A stretch of DNA of 33,941 bases, taken from an uncultured Marinoscillum sp. (GTDB taxonomy: Bacteria; Bacteroidota; Bacteroidia; Cytophagales; MED-G16). Position numbers and translations under genes: made by a program. Positions 8,468 through 18,361 of this stretch are shown one piece after another. The stretch is taken from contig CACPJB010000006.1 of NCBI GenBank assembly GCA_902634135.1, positions 1-33,941 on the forward strand, written 5' to 3'. Numbering within the stretch: position 1 is the stretch's first letter; every line of letters begins with the position of its first letter. The notes under the pieces are model-generated. The model did not search any database and was not told the origin of the DNA. It saw only the letters and a list, made by a program, of their open reading frames with translations.

Positions 8468-8923
8468 TTAAAATAGAGATATACCCCAGTAAGTTAGCAT
8501 TGCCCAAACTACATATCTAAAAACTTTGCCAACTAACATATAGATACTAACCAAATAAAAATTGGTTCTGAAAAAACCCAATGCTAAGGCTATTGGATCA
8601 CCAAATACTGGAGTCCATGATAATAATGCAAGAAATCCTCCCCACCTATCTACTCTTTTCTTCAATTGTAAAATTTTATCCTTTTTTACTCTAAAATATT
8701 TTTCTATAAAATTCCAATTTCCTAGCCTTCCAATGGCGTAACTACTAAGTCCACCAATCCAATTTCCTAAAGATGCCACAAATAATGATAAAGAAAGATC
8801 ATAATTATTTGCAATTAAGATGCTAAGGACAATTTCTGAACTTAAAGGAATTATTGTAGCAGCAAGAAACGATGCTATAAATAATCCTAAATAACCCCAT
8901 TCTGCTAATAACTCCATAATCAA
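8468..8923 (-). CDS. YqaA/DedA-family (SNARE-associated-like) membrane protein
   Basis: YLGLFIASFLAATIIPLSSEIVL, GNWIGGLSSYAIGRLG, WTPVFGDPIALALGFFRT. ATG at 8917 is a more likely start than TTG at 8923. Confidence 0.85.
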   Translation of the reverse strand: MIMELLAEWGYLGLFIASFLAATIIPLSSEIVLSILIANNYDLSLSLFVASLGNWIGGLSSYAIGRLGNWNFIEKYFRVKKDKILQLKKRVDRWGGFLALLSWTPVFGDPIALALGFFRTNFYLVSIYMLVGKVFRYVVWAMLTYWGISLF

Positions 8924-8928
8924 ATTTA
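8921..8928 (-). promoter_or_regulatory. Candidate -7 element TAAATTTG 3 nt from YqaA-family ATG (8917)
   Basis: Exact TAnnTTTG; TAAATTTG-ATT-ATG. Confidence 0.5.
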
Positions 8929-8987
8929 ACTTAGTTAAAAATATAATTATTAATTCTGATTATTATCTTTATCTAAAAATTATAAAA

Positions 8988-9734
8988 ATGAACAATCAAC
9001 ATTTATCATACCGATCAGGGAATCCTGTTCTTACATCTAAAGCATTTAGTATAAAATCCGACTATTCTGAAAAAATGACGATAGAAGGCACAGTAAATAA
9101 AACTTTTTTATTACTATTTCTTGTAATGGGTTCTGGTTATTTTGCCTGGACTAATTTATATACCTCCTTGTATTTATTATTACCTGCAACAATTTTATCA
9201 TTAGTTTTTATGCTTCTAATTATTTTTAATAAAAAAATGATAAGTTATTTAGCTCCTTTATATGCTATTTGTCAAGGAATTACTATGGGAATGTTTTCCT
9301 ATTATTTTAATACATTATATGAAGGAATAGCTATAACTGCAATATCTTATACATTTTGTATTTTATTTGGTCTACTTTCAATTTATAGACTTGGATTGAT
9401 TAAAGCTACTGAAAATTTCAAACTTGGAGTTGGTGCGGCTACATCAGGTATATTTTTGCTTTATGTTATAAACTTCGCAATGAGTTTTTTTGGCACAGGT
9501 ATTCCTCTTATGGATATAAATAATTCTTCTATGGCAAGTATAGGATTCAGTGTTTTTGTAATAATAATAGCTGCAATGAATCTTGTTGTTGATTTTGACT
9601 TTATCGAAGAAGGAGCAGAAAAAGGGGCACCTAAATATATGGAATGGTATGGAGCTTTTGGATTAATGGTTACACTAATATGGTTATATTTAGAGATATT
9701 GAAGCTACTAGCTAAAATGAATTCTAGAAAGTAA
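8988..9734 (+). CDS. Bax inhibitor-1/YccA family membrane protein
   Basis: Seven hydrophobic segments; C-terminal FDFIEEGAEKGAPKYMEWYGAFGLMVTLIWLYLEILKLL typical of Bax1-I/YccA in Bacteroidota. Confidence 0.88.
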   Translation: MNNQHLSYRSGNPVLTSKAFSIKSDYSEKMTIEGTVNKTFLLLFLVMGSGYFAWTNLYTSLYLLLPATILSLVFMLLIIFNKKMISYLAPLYAICQGITMGMFSYYFNTLYEGIAITAISYTFCILFGLLSIYRLGLIKATENFKLGVGAATSGIFLLYVINFAMSFFGTGIPLMDINNSSMASIGFSVFVIIIAAMNLVVDFDFIEEGAEKGAPKYMEWYGAFGLMVTLIWLYLEILKLLAKMNSRK

Positions 9735-12511
9735 TGATGAAAAAATTCTTATTCATTCTAATATCATTATTATCAACTAACATAAGTGCACAAAAAAAAG
9801 TTTTAGATCATAATGATTTTGATATCTGGAATAGAATCCAAAATTCAGTTATAGACTCAAAAGGAGATTATATAATGTATTCAATTCAAACAGGTGAAAA
9901 AGACAGTCATCTAAAGATTAAAGATACAAACAGTAATTTAATATTTGAGCATGAACGATCAGAAAGAGGTCGATTTACTTATAATTCAGAATTCGCCGTT
10001 TTCACAATTAAAGCTTGGAAAGATAGCATCAAAGAAATGAAAAGGGAAAAGGTCAAAAAAGATAAAATCCCAAAAGATTCAATTGGTATTTATAATATGA
10101 GCAATGGATCCTTAGATAAAATTGCGAATATAAAGTCTTACAAGCTACCTGAAAAATGGGCAGGATATATTGGGTATACATATGACAGTGTATCAAAAAA
10201 AGATACCACTAAAAAGAAATTGAAAAAGAAAATAAAGAAATCCAGCTCAAAAAATGGATACCCGTTAGTAATTCATAATTTAAATACCGGAGATAAAGAT
10301 ACTATTCCATATGTTACCAGTTATTCTTTTGCAAAAGAGGCAGAGATATTATCCTATATTACTACGGGAATTGATGACTCAATAAATGCAGGAGTTTATG
10401 TAATAAATCTTAAAAAATACGATTCAAAAAATATATTTCAATCACATAATAAAACAAAATATTTTAAACTGACAGTAAGTGATAATGGAAATAATATTGC
10501 TTTTATTATTGATGCTGACTCTTCAAAATCATATCATAGAGATAATGAACTTTTTATTTGGAACCAGTCCTTAGATAAAGCAAAATTAGTTGCAAACACC
10601 AAAATTTCTCCTGATGGTTACAGGGTCTCTTCAGATGGTACGGTTTCATTTTCAAAAGACGAGAGTAAATTATATTTTGGCTTAGCATTACCTGAAATAT
10701 ATCAAGATACTTCACTATTAGATGAAGAAATTGTAAATGTAGAAGTATGGAGTTATGATGAACCTAGATTATATACAGTTCAAGAAATGCAGCTAAAAAA
10801 TGATAAAAGGAAATCATTTCAATCTGTATACCATTTGAAAGAAGATAAAATAATTCAAATTGCTAATAAAGAGTTTCCAAGAGCATTATTATCTGATGAA
10901 GGAAATGGAGATTATGCTTTGATTAGTACAACAGAACCTTATCAATTAAGTTCCCAGTGGACTGGTCAATTTTCAAAAAATGATTTAAAAGTTATTAATA
11001 TTAATAACGGTATATCTAGAATTGCAATTCTAGGGAACCCAAGCACTGCAAGATTAAGTCCAAAAGGAAAGTATGCATATGGTTACAATCAAAACGATAG
11101 TACTTGGTACACATATAATATTGAAACCTCAAAATATACTGAACTAACTAAAGGGAAAGTATTTTATAATGAACTTAGCGATTATCCAGATTTTCCAAGA
11201 TCATACGGCTCAGCAGGATGGACAAAAGATGATAATACCATATTTATTTATGATAGATATGATATATGGGAATTTGATCCAAAAAGTAGAGATAGCAAAC
11301 GTCTCACAAGAGGTAGAGAAGTTAAAACATCATATAGATATGCTAAATTAGACCCAGAGGAAAGGTTCATCGAGACCTCAGATAAAATAATAATGGCAAC
11401 ATTTAATGAGATCTCAAAAAATGGTGGATATTTCGAATATAACCATAAAAAAAATTCTGGAAAAGATTTAATTAATGGACCTTACAGATATTCTAGACCA
11501 ATAAAAGCTAGATTAAATGATAAAATAATATATACAAAACAATCATTTCAAGAATTTCCCGATATTATAGCTTCTGACTTAAGTTTTGAAGAACATAAAA
11601 AAATTAGTAATGCAAATCCACAGCAAATAAATTATAACTGGGGCACAGCTGAGCTTGTTAATTGGACCTCGCTAGATGGTTTACCATTGACCGGTATTTT
11701 AGTCAAACCAGAAAATTTTGATCCGAATAAAAAATATCCTATGATCGTTAACTTTTATGAAAAAAGTTCTAATGGTTTACATAGACACATTGCACCTTCT
11801 CCAGGAAGATCAACAATTAATTATAGTTTTTACACAAGCAGAGGATATCTTATTTTTAATCCAGATGTTTATTATAGAGTTGGCTATCCAGGTGAAAGCG
11901 CATTTAATTGTGTCATACCTGGAATCACTTCTCTAATTGAAAAAGGATTTGTAGATGAAGACAATATTGGTGTTCAAGGTCATAGTTGGGGTGGATATCA
12001 AATTGCATATTTAGTTACTAAAACAGATATATTTAAAGCAGCAGAATCTGGAGCTCCAGTTGTAAATATGATTAGTGCTTTTGGAGGAATAAGATGGGAT
12101 ACTGGTTTAAGTAGGCAATTTCAATATGAACATACTCAAAGTAGAATAGGTGGAACACCATGGGAATATCCTCAAAGATATTTTGAAAACTCTCCTATTT
12201 ATAACATTGATAAAATTAATACACCACTTCTTATAATGCATAATGATAAAGACGGACATGTTCCTTGGTATCAAGGAATAGAATTCTTCGTTAGTTTAAG
12301 GAGACTAGGTAAGCCATCTTGGTTATTAAATTATAATGGTGGTCGTCACTGGCCTCTGAAGATACAGAATAGAAAAGACTTTAATATAAGAATGCAACAA
12401 TTTTTTGATCATTACCTAAAAGGTAGTGCAAAACCAATGTGGATGGTTCGGGGTGTACCAGCAATTGAAAAAGGTATTAACCAAGGATATGAATTACTTG
12501 ATAATAATTAA
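9734..12511 (+). CDS. Secreted S9-family prolyl oligopeptidase-like peptidase
   Basis: Signal peptide, beta-propeller-like N-terminus, GHSWGGYQ nucleophile, DKDGHVPW acid and GGRHWPL histidine region. Confidence 0.92.
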   Translation: MMKKFLFILISLLSTNISAQKKVLDHNDFDIWNRIQNSVIDSKGDYIMYSIQTGEKDSHLKIKDTNSNLIFEHERSERGRFTYNSEFAVFTIKAWKDSIKEMKREKVKKDKIPKDSIGIYNMSNGSLDKIANIKSYKLPEKWAGYIGYTYDSVSKKDTTKKKLKKKIKKSSSKNGYPLVIHNLNTGDKDTIPYVTSYSFAKEAEILSYITTGIDDSINAGVYVINLKKYDSKNIFQSHNKTKYFKLTVSDNGNNIAFIIDADSSKSYHRDNELFIWNQSLDKAKLVANTKISPDGYRVSSDGTVSFSKDESKLYFGLALPEIYQDTSLLDEEIVNVEVWSYDEPRLYTVQEMQLKNDKRKSFQSVYHLKEDKIIQIANKEFPRALLSDEGNGDYALISTTEPYQLSSQWTGQFSKNDLKVININNGISRIAILGNPSTARLSPKGKYAYGYNQNDSTWYTYNIETSKYTELTKGKVFYNELSDYPDFPRSYGSAGWTKDDNTIFIYDRYDIWEFDPKSRDSKRLTRGREVKTSYRYAKLDPEERFIETSDKIIMATFNEISKNGGYFEYNHKKNSGKDLINGPYRYSRPIKARLNDKIIYTKQSFQEFPDIIASDLSFEEHKKISNANPQQINYNWGTAELVNWTSLDGLPLTGILVKPENFDPNKKYPMIVNFYEKSSNGLHRHIAPSPGRSTINYSFYTSRGYLIFNPDVYYRVGYPGESAFNCVIPGITSLIEKGFVDEDNIGVQGHSWGGYQIAYLVTKTDIFKAAESGAPVVNMISAFGGIRWDTGLSRQFQYEHTQSRIGGTPWEYPQRYFENSPIYNIDKINTPLLIMHNDKDGHVPWYQGIEFFVSLRRLGKPSWLLNYNGGRHWPLKIQNRKDFNIRMQQFFDHYLKGSAKPMWMVRGVPAIEKGINQGYELLDNN

Positions 12512-12537
12512 TTAAATTATTATTAAAATTTAAAAAG

Positions 12538-12611
12538 TGGAGCCAGAGGGAGTCGAACCCTCGACCTCTTGACTGCCAGTCAAGCACTCTAGCCAGCTGA
12601 GCTATGGCCCC
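12538..12611 (-). tRNA. tRNA-Ala (anticodon GGC)
   Basis: Reverse complement GGGGCCATAGCTCAGCTGGCTAGAGTGCTTGACTGGCAGTCAAGAGGTCGAGGGTTCGACTCCCTCTGGCTCCA folds as a cloverleaf; anticodon loop CTGGCAG; G3:U70 acceptor wobble (alanine identity element); CCA not encoded. Confidence 0.95.
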
Positions 12612-12622
12612 CCTGGTATTAA

Positions 12623-13135
12623 TTATTTAAGAACATCTCTCTTGAACTGGGACCATTCCTGAATTTTACCATCAACTATATGATAGAATTCATAAAATAC
12701 CTCAGCTTCCAATTCAGATTCTGGATTAGTATGGGTAGACGTAAATTGAGCATTAACCCAATCACCTTCAACAGAAGTTACAGCTAATGAAAATGCATAA
12801 TCAGTATTCCATGTATACTCATTACCATCTTGATCTTCAACCTCAGATACCCATGTTTTAATTAAATCAACAAACTCTTGAGGACCAGATGCAACTCTAC
12901 CATCTGCAAACTTCATTTCTGCCTCATCAGCTACAAATGTTTTTATGGTTTCGTAGTCAAGCTCTGCCCAAGCCTTGTCAATTTGATTAAAGATTTCAAC
13001 AGATGACTGCTGACCCATTGTTACTTGCCCATCAAATCCATCAATAAATCCATTGGCAATGGTTTCACATTCTTGATTTGAAGATGTACATGATGTAACA
13101 AATAAAATTGATAATATATAAATGATTTTTTTCAT
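12623..13135 (-). CDS. NTF2/SnoaL-like lipoprotein
   Basis: Lipobox LFVTSC; IDKAWAELDYETIKTFVADEAEMKFADGR...FYEFYHIVDGKIQEWSQFKRD. Confidence 0.78.
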   Translation of the reverse strand: MKKIIYILSILFVTSCTSSNQECETIANGFIDGFDGQVTMGQQSSVEIFNQIDKAWAELDYETIKTFVADEAEMKFADGRVASGPQEFVDLIKTWVSEVEDQDGNEYTWNTDYAFSLAVTSVEGDWVNAQFTSTHTNPESELEAEVFYEFYHIVDGKIQEWSQFKRDVLK

Positions 13136-13197
13136 AATTTAAATTTTAGTTTTTTTTTGAAATTATATTAATTAAGATTATTAAAAAAATATTTTGT

Positions 13198-13662
13198 TTA
13201 AAATACTCTCTTAATTTTTCTAATTCTTTTAAGATAATAATCTTTTATTAGTTGAGTCTCAACGACTCCTCTTGATGAAGAAGCATGAATAAAATTTATA
13301 TCTGAGGATGAATTATGTCTAGATACTAATCCAACATGAGTAACTTTTCTTTTACTTTTTCCAAAAGCAAAAAAAACTAAATCCCCTTCTCTTGATTTTT
13401 TTAATGAAACTTTTTTACCTAAATCAATTTGCTGTGAAGTAGTTCTAGGAATTTTCATTCCTATTGATTCAAAAGATCTAACTAATAAACCAGAGCAATC
13501 AATTCCATTATTATCATTTCCACCCCATTTATATGGAGTCCCAATGTAAGTTCTTGCTTCACCAATTACAGATTTTATATTATTTCTTTTTGTTATGCTT
13601 TTTTGAGATATACAACTAGAAAAAAAGAAACAAATTACTATATAAAATATAACCTTTCTCAT
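13198..13662 (-). CDS. NlpC/P60 (C40) family cell-wall peptidase, lipoprotein
   Basis: Lipobox FFSSC; YKWGGNDNNGIDCSGLLVRSF (Cys), THVGLV (His). Confidence 0.92.
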   Translation of the reverse strand: MRKVIFYIVICFFFSSCISQKSITKRNNIKSVIGEARTYIGTPYKWGGNDNNGIDCSGLLVRSFESIGMKIPRTTSQQIDLGKKVSLKKSREGDLVFFAFGKSKRKVTHVGLVSRHNSSSDINFIHASSSRGVVETQLIKDYYLKRIRKIKRVF

Positions 13663-14432
13663 TTCTCTAAAATCAAAAACAAGTCTAAATTTTTTGGGTT
13701 ATCATCTTCTAAGATATAATCATTTGTTGATATTGAAGAAACAAGAGAAGAATCTTTTGACTCAAGTTTATTTCGATTTATCCTATTCAAAAATTCATAT
13801 GGAATTTTATATAAAAAAGTAGGTAAATATTTTTCTAGATTTAAAATGTCAAGCTTTTTAAATTTCATTACTGAGTTTTTATTCTCTTTATAATATTTTT
13901 TTACTTTATTATTTCCTGATATTCCTTTCATAATAATTTTATCAAAATTATGAGATACTAACTCTTTTAATTCTTCTGATGTATATTCTCTAATATGCCA
14001 TGGATTTCTCGTAAGAGTCATTTTAATATTAGGAGTAGAAATTAATGCTTTTCCTCCTGGTTTGAGAATTCTATATATTTCCTCGATAAATAACTTATCA
14101 TTTTTTATGTGTTCGATAACCTGAAATGAAATTAAAGTATCAAAAGAATTATCATTAATATTTTTAAATGGAGGGAATGATGAGGATATAAATGTTTCAT
14201 TAGTATATTTTTTTGATAAGCTATCGGTTACTGCAGAAATTTTATCTATGGCAGTAAAAGATTTTGATTTTTTTAAAATTATATCAATACCTCTACCTTC
14301 ACCACACCCAAGTTCAATTACATTACCACTTATAAATTTTTCTGCAAAAACATAAGCACTAAGAAGTCTATGATGTAATGGGTTGTCAGATAGTAATTTA
14401 TCGGAAGTTATTTCAGTAGTATAAATTGACAT
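13659..14432 (-). CDS. Class I SAM-dependent methyltransferase
   Basis: VIELGCGEGRGIDII, FDTLISFQVIEHIKN, EIYRILKPGGKALISTPN. Overlaps the NlpC gene start by 4 nt. Confidence 0.9.
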   Translation of the reverse strand: MSIYTTEITSDKLLSDNPLHHRLLSAYVFAEKFISGNVIELGCGEGRGIDIILKKSKSFTAIDKISAVTDSLSKKYTNETFISSSFPPFKNINDNSFDTLISFQVIEHIKNDKLFIEEIYRILKPGGKALISTPNIKMTLTRNPWHIREYTSEELKELVSHNFDKIIMKGISGNNKVKKYYKENKNSVMKFKKLDILNLEKYLPTFLYKIPYEFLNRINRNKLESKDSSLVSSISTNDYILEDDNPKNLDLFLILEK

Positions 14433-14436
14433 TATG

Positions 14437-14444
14437 TAAATTTA
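14437..14444 (-). promoter_or_regulatory. Candidate -7 element TAAATTTA 4 nt from methyltransferase ATG
   Basis: 7/8 match; TAAATTTA-CATA-ATG. Confidence 0.4.
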
Positions 14445-14521
14445 ATATGAAATGGATTCTAATTAATAAATCTAATTAAATGATTGAAAATCTCTTAAAT
14501 AAATATTTTGTATATTATTAA

Positions 14522-17500
14522 ATGAATTCTATAAAAATAGTTAATGAATGTAGACTACTGAGCTTAGTAATATTATTTCTTTTACCTAATAATTTAAAAT
14601 CACAAGTATCAATAAAAGAATCTACTCAAGATTTAAAAACATATGACTTTAGTGATCCTAATCCAATTCCAATTTTTGTTTCAAATCCAAAAATTTATCC
14701 TTATTTCACTTTTGATGGATATAACATTGAATCCAAATCAAAGAAATTTAAAGTAATAGAATTAGAAAATGATTATATAAAAGTTTTGGTTACACCAGAA
14801 CTTGGAGGAAAAGTATTGGGTGCTATTGATAAAACATCAGGTGAAGAATTTATATATAAAAACGAAGTTGTTAAATTTCGAAATATTTCAATGAGGGGGC
14901 CTTGGACATCGGGAGGAATAGAATTTAATTTCGGAATAATAGGTCATCACCCTTCAACCGCAACTCCAGTTGATTATAAGATTAGAAAAAATGAGGACGG
15001 TAGCGTATCTTGTTTTGTTGGTAATATTGATTTACCATCAAGATCACAATGGAGAGTAGAAATTATTGTTAAAAAAGATCAAGCATCTTTTTTAACTGAT
15101 GCTTTATGGTATAATCCTACATCTATTAATCAATCATATTATAATTGGATGACGGCTGCAGCACCGGCAAAAGATGATCTTGTTTTTTACACTCCAGGAG
15201 ATATATACTTAGAACATAGTGGAAATGCTAAAAATTGGCCAATTGACAATAAAGGTAGAGATTTATCAGAATATAAAAATAATAATTTTGGGCCAAGTAA
15301 ATCGTATCATATTGTTGGAGAATATAGTGACTTTTTTGGTGGATACTACCAAAAATCAAATTATGGATTTGGACATTGGGGAAAATACGAAGATATTCCT
15401 GGTCAGAAACTTTGGTTATGGGCACAATCTAGAGCAGGAGGTATATGGGAAGATTTATTAACAGATACTGATGGTCAATATATTGAATTTCAAGCAGGAA
15501 GATTATTTGTTCAGTACTCACCAAACCAAGAAGTCAATCCAATAACAAATGTAGGGTTTGAACCTTATGCAATTGATAAATGGAGAGAAGCTTGGTTTCC
15601 TTTAAAAAAAATTGACGGATTAAGCGAGGCTTCAGAGTATGGAGCTTTAAACATAATAAGAAGAAAAGATAGTATAGAGATAAAACTAAACCCATTTATT
15701 AAAATAAACTCAAATATGAATATTTTAATAGATGGTAAACTTTACTACAAAAAAGAATTATCTCTAGATCCAATGGATGTTTTTTCATCAAAAATAAAAC
15801 TTGATGGACAAAAAGATTTTGAAGTAATTATTGAGAGTCTTGATCTGCATTACCAATCAAATAAGTCTAGTAATAAAATTGAAAGATCTTTTTCTAGTAA
15901 AAATCAAGATAAATTAAAAGAATCATATCAAAAACTTTTTAATGAGGCCAAAGAAAACTTATCATTTCGAGAATACGATAAAGCAAAAGAAAAATTTCAA
16001 AAAATTGTTGATAATGATAAATATAATTTAGAAGCAATTTACTATTTAGGTGAGCTATACTTTAGATCTGGTCAGTTTGAAAAGTCTTTAAATATAGTGA
16101 AAGCTGGATTAAAAATAGACACCTATCATCCATCTCTAAACTATATAGCAGGAATAAATTATAAAGCATTAAATAATAATTTGAATAGTAAAGAATGCTT
16201 AGGATGGGCAGCAAGATCTATAAAATACAGATCGAATGCTTACTCTCAAATTGCAGATATTTTTCTAAAAGAAAAAAACTTTTATAAAGCAATTGAATAT
16301 GCTGAAAAGTCTCTAGAATTTAATATAAACAATATTCCATCTTTGGAGGTTATTATTATTTCTAATAGATACCTGGAAAAAAATATTGAACATAAAAAGG
16401 CAATTGAAAGACTTGAAGAATTAGACCCAATTAATCATTTAATTTCATTTGAAAAAAATGTTATTAATCCAAATGAAGAAAAAACAAATGATATAAAAAA
16501 TTCTCATCAGTCAGAACTGAGAAATCAAACATTCCTTGAACTTGCAATAAGATATTTTAATAGGGGGCTTAAAGATGAAGCAATAAAAATTTTAAATATT
16601 GGCCCCAAGAACTTGATAAATAGTTTGTGGTTATCATACCTTATTGAAGATGAAAATTTATTACAAAATACGCTTTCCAAAAATAAAATTGATTTTTCAT
16701 TTCCTTTTAGAACAGAAACAATAAATATTCTTAACTGGGCAAGAAATTCATATTCTAACTGGAAGCTAGATTATTTACTCGCTATAAATCTATACGGTAA
16801 AGGAAGATATAATGAATCTGAAAATATTTTATCAAAAATTCAAAATAAATCATTAAACCCAATATTCTATTTGAATAGAGGAATTATTCTTCAAAAAAAT
16901 GGAATTGATCCCTTAAATGATTTTAATAAAGCTTATCAACTTGACAATAGAAATTGGAGAGTATCTAAATCACTATCAAATTATTTTTATGATTTAGGAA
17001 ATTATGATAAGGCAAATAAAATTTTAGAAAAATCATATAAAAATGATATTTCAAATTATATAATAGGAATGGATTATGTAAAATCTTTAGTAAAATTAAA
17101 AAAATATGCGCTTGCAATTTCTATATTAAAAAAACTAAATATTTTACCTTATGAACATGCTGGCGAAGGTCGTGAATTATATTCAAGTGCATATATAGGT
17201 TTAGCTTTAGAAAACATAAAAAAATCTAAATTAAAAAATGCAATAGATATTTTAAATGAGTCGAAGATATGGCCTGAAAATCTTGGAGTAGGAAAACCAT
17301 ATAATCCAGATGAAAGAATAGAGAATTATCTTATTTATTATTGTTTAGAAAAACTAAAAGATAAGTCATCAAAAAAATATTTATTAGATATAATAAGTTA
17401 TTCCGAAATGAATATAAATAATTTAGATGCAAACCATATACTTGGATATTTTGCACTAAATAAAATTGAAGGAGATAAACAATCTGATGATTTTTTAAAA

Positions 17501-17626
17501 AAATTAATTGATATACACGGGACTGAATCTGAACAAATAGATTTTATTATTAATTACAAAATAACTCATAATATAAAGACTAATGATAATTTTAACTTAC
17601 TTGGTGAAATATTAAAATTAAAATGA
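14522..17626 (+). CDS. DUF5107-domain protein with C-terminal tetratricopeptide repeats
   Basis: N-terminal PELGGKVLGAIDKTSGEEFIYKN...GPWTSGGIEFNFGIIGHHPSTATPVDY is DUF5107-like; C-terminal half has TPR-like repeats (YLGELYFRSGQFEKSLNIVKAGLKID). Confidence 0.82.
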   Translation: MNSIKIVNECRLLSLVILFLLPNNLKSQVSIKESTQDLKTYDFSDPNPIPIFVSNPKIYPYFTFDGYNIESKSKKFKVIELENDYIKVLVTPELGGKVLGAIDKTSGEEFIYKNEVVKFRNISMRGPWTSGGIEFNFGIIGHHPSTATPVDYKIRKNEDGSVSCFVGNIDLPSRSQWRVEIIVKKDQASFLTDALWYNPTSINQSYYNWMTAAAPAKDDLVFYTPGDIYLEHSGNAKNWPIDNKGRDLSEYKNNNFGPSKSYHIVGEYSDFFGGYYQKSNYGFGHWGKYEDIPGQKLWLWAQSRAGGIWEDLLTDTDGQYIEFQAGRLFVQYSPNQEVNPITNVGFEPYAIDKWREAWFPLKKIDGLSEASEYGALNIIRRKDSIEIKLNPFIKINSNMNILIDGKLYYKKELSLDPMDVFSSKIKLDGQKDFEVIIESLDLHYQSNKSSNKIERSFSSKNQDKLKESYQKLFNEAKENLSFREYDKAKEKFQKIVDNDKYNLEAIYYLGELYFRSGQFEKSLNIVKAGLKIDTYHPSLNYIAGINYKALNNNLNSKECLGWAARSIKYRSNAYSQIADIFLKEKNFYKAIEYAEKSLEFNINNIPSLEVIIISNRYLEKNIEHKKAIERLEELDPINHLISFEKNVINPNEEKTNDIKNSHQSELRNQTFLELAIRYFNRGLKDEAIKILNIGPKNLINSLWLSYLIEDENLLQNTLSKNKIDFSFPFRTETINILNWARNSYSNWKLDYLLAINLYGKGRYNESENILSKIQNKSLNPIFYLNRGIILQKNGIDPLNDFNKAYQLDNRNWRVSKSLSNYFYDLGNYDKANKILEKSYKNDISNYIIGMDYVKSLVKLKKYALAISILKKLNILPYEHAGEGRELYSSAYIGLALENIKKSKLKNAIDILNESKIWPENLGVGKPYNPDERIENYLIYYCLEKLKDKSSKKYLLDIISYSEMNINNLDANHILGYFALNKIEGDKQSDDFLKKLIDIHGTESEQIDFIINYKITHNIKTNDNFNLLGEILKLK

Positions 17627-18361
17627 ATGAATAATCAAGATATTATTTTTGGCACAAGACCAGTTTTAGAAGCAATTAAATCAGGTAAATCAATTGAAAA
17701 GTTATTCATTCAAAAAAATTTATCTAAAGAAATTTTTAATGAGATTAAAAAAAATCTAAGTAATAGAAATGTTAATATTTCATTTGTTCCTAAAGAAAAG
17801 TTAAATCGAATTACAAAAAAAAATCATCAAGGGATAATCTGTTATATTTCTCCGATAATCTACCAACCACCAAACGAAATAATACGTAGATGTTACGAAT
17901 CTGGGAAAGATCCTATAATCCTAATCTTAGATAGAATAACAGATACTAGAAATTTTGGAGCTATTACTAGAGTTGCAGAAGCATCTGGTGTAGATGCAAT
18001 TATAATTCCTGATAAAGAATCGGCATTAATTACAAGCGAGGCAGTGAAGTCATCTGCGGGAGCAATAAATTATGTTCCAATTTGTAAAGTAAAAAGCTTA
18101 AAAAAAATTACTCAAGAATTAAAAGATAGTGGACTTAAAATTATTGCATGTACCGAAAAGAGTGATCATGATATCTACTCAATTGATTACAAAGGACCAA
18201 TATGTATTATTCTTGGATCCGAAAAGGATGGAATATCTGAAAATTTAATTGAAATAAGTCATGAAAAAGTGAAAATTCCAATGCTCGGGAAAATTGATTC
18301 GTTAAATGTTTCATCCAGTTCTGCAGTAATTTTATATGAGCTAATAAGACAAAGAAATTAA
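17627..18361 (+). CDS. rlmB: 23S rRNA (guanosine-2'-O-)-methyltransferase, SpoU/RlmB family
   Basis: IIFGTRPVLEAI N-terminal domain; DRITDTRNFGAITRVAEASGVDAIIIP; ILGSEKDGIS; IDSLNVSSSSAVILYE SPOUT motifs. Confidence 0.93.
   Translation: MNNQDIIFGTRPVLEAIKSGKSIEKLFIQKNLSKEIFNEIKKNLSNRNVNISFVPKEKLNRITKKNHQGIICYISPIIYQPPNEIIRRCYESGKDPIILILDRITDTRNFGAITRVAEASGVDAIIIPDKESALITSEAVKSSAGAINYVPICKVKSLKKITQELKDSGLKIIACTEKSDHDIYSIDYKGPICIILGSEKDGISENLIEISHEKVKIPMLGKIDSLNVSSSSAVILYELIRQRN

Noticed and set aside
10197-10257. Lys-rich insertion (KKDTTKKKLKKKIKKSSSK) in the S9 peptidase
   Set aside because: Similar charged insertions occur in homologous Bacteroidota S9 peptidases as far as I recall; not strong evidence of novelty.
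15219-15461. 80-aa plus and 65-aa minus ORFs inside the DUF5107 gene
   Set aside because: Alternate-frame ORFs within a well-supported CDS.
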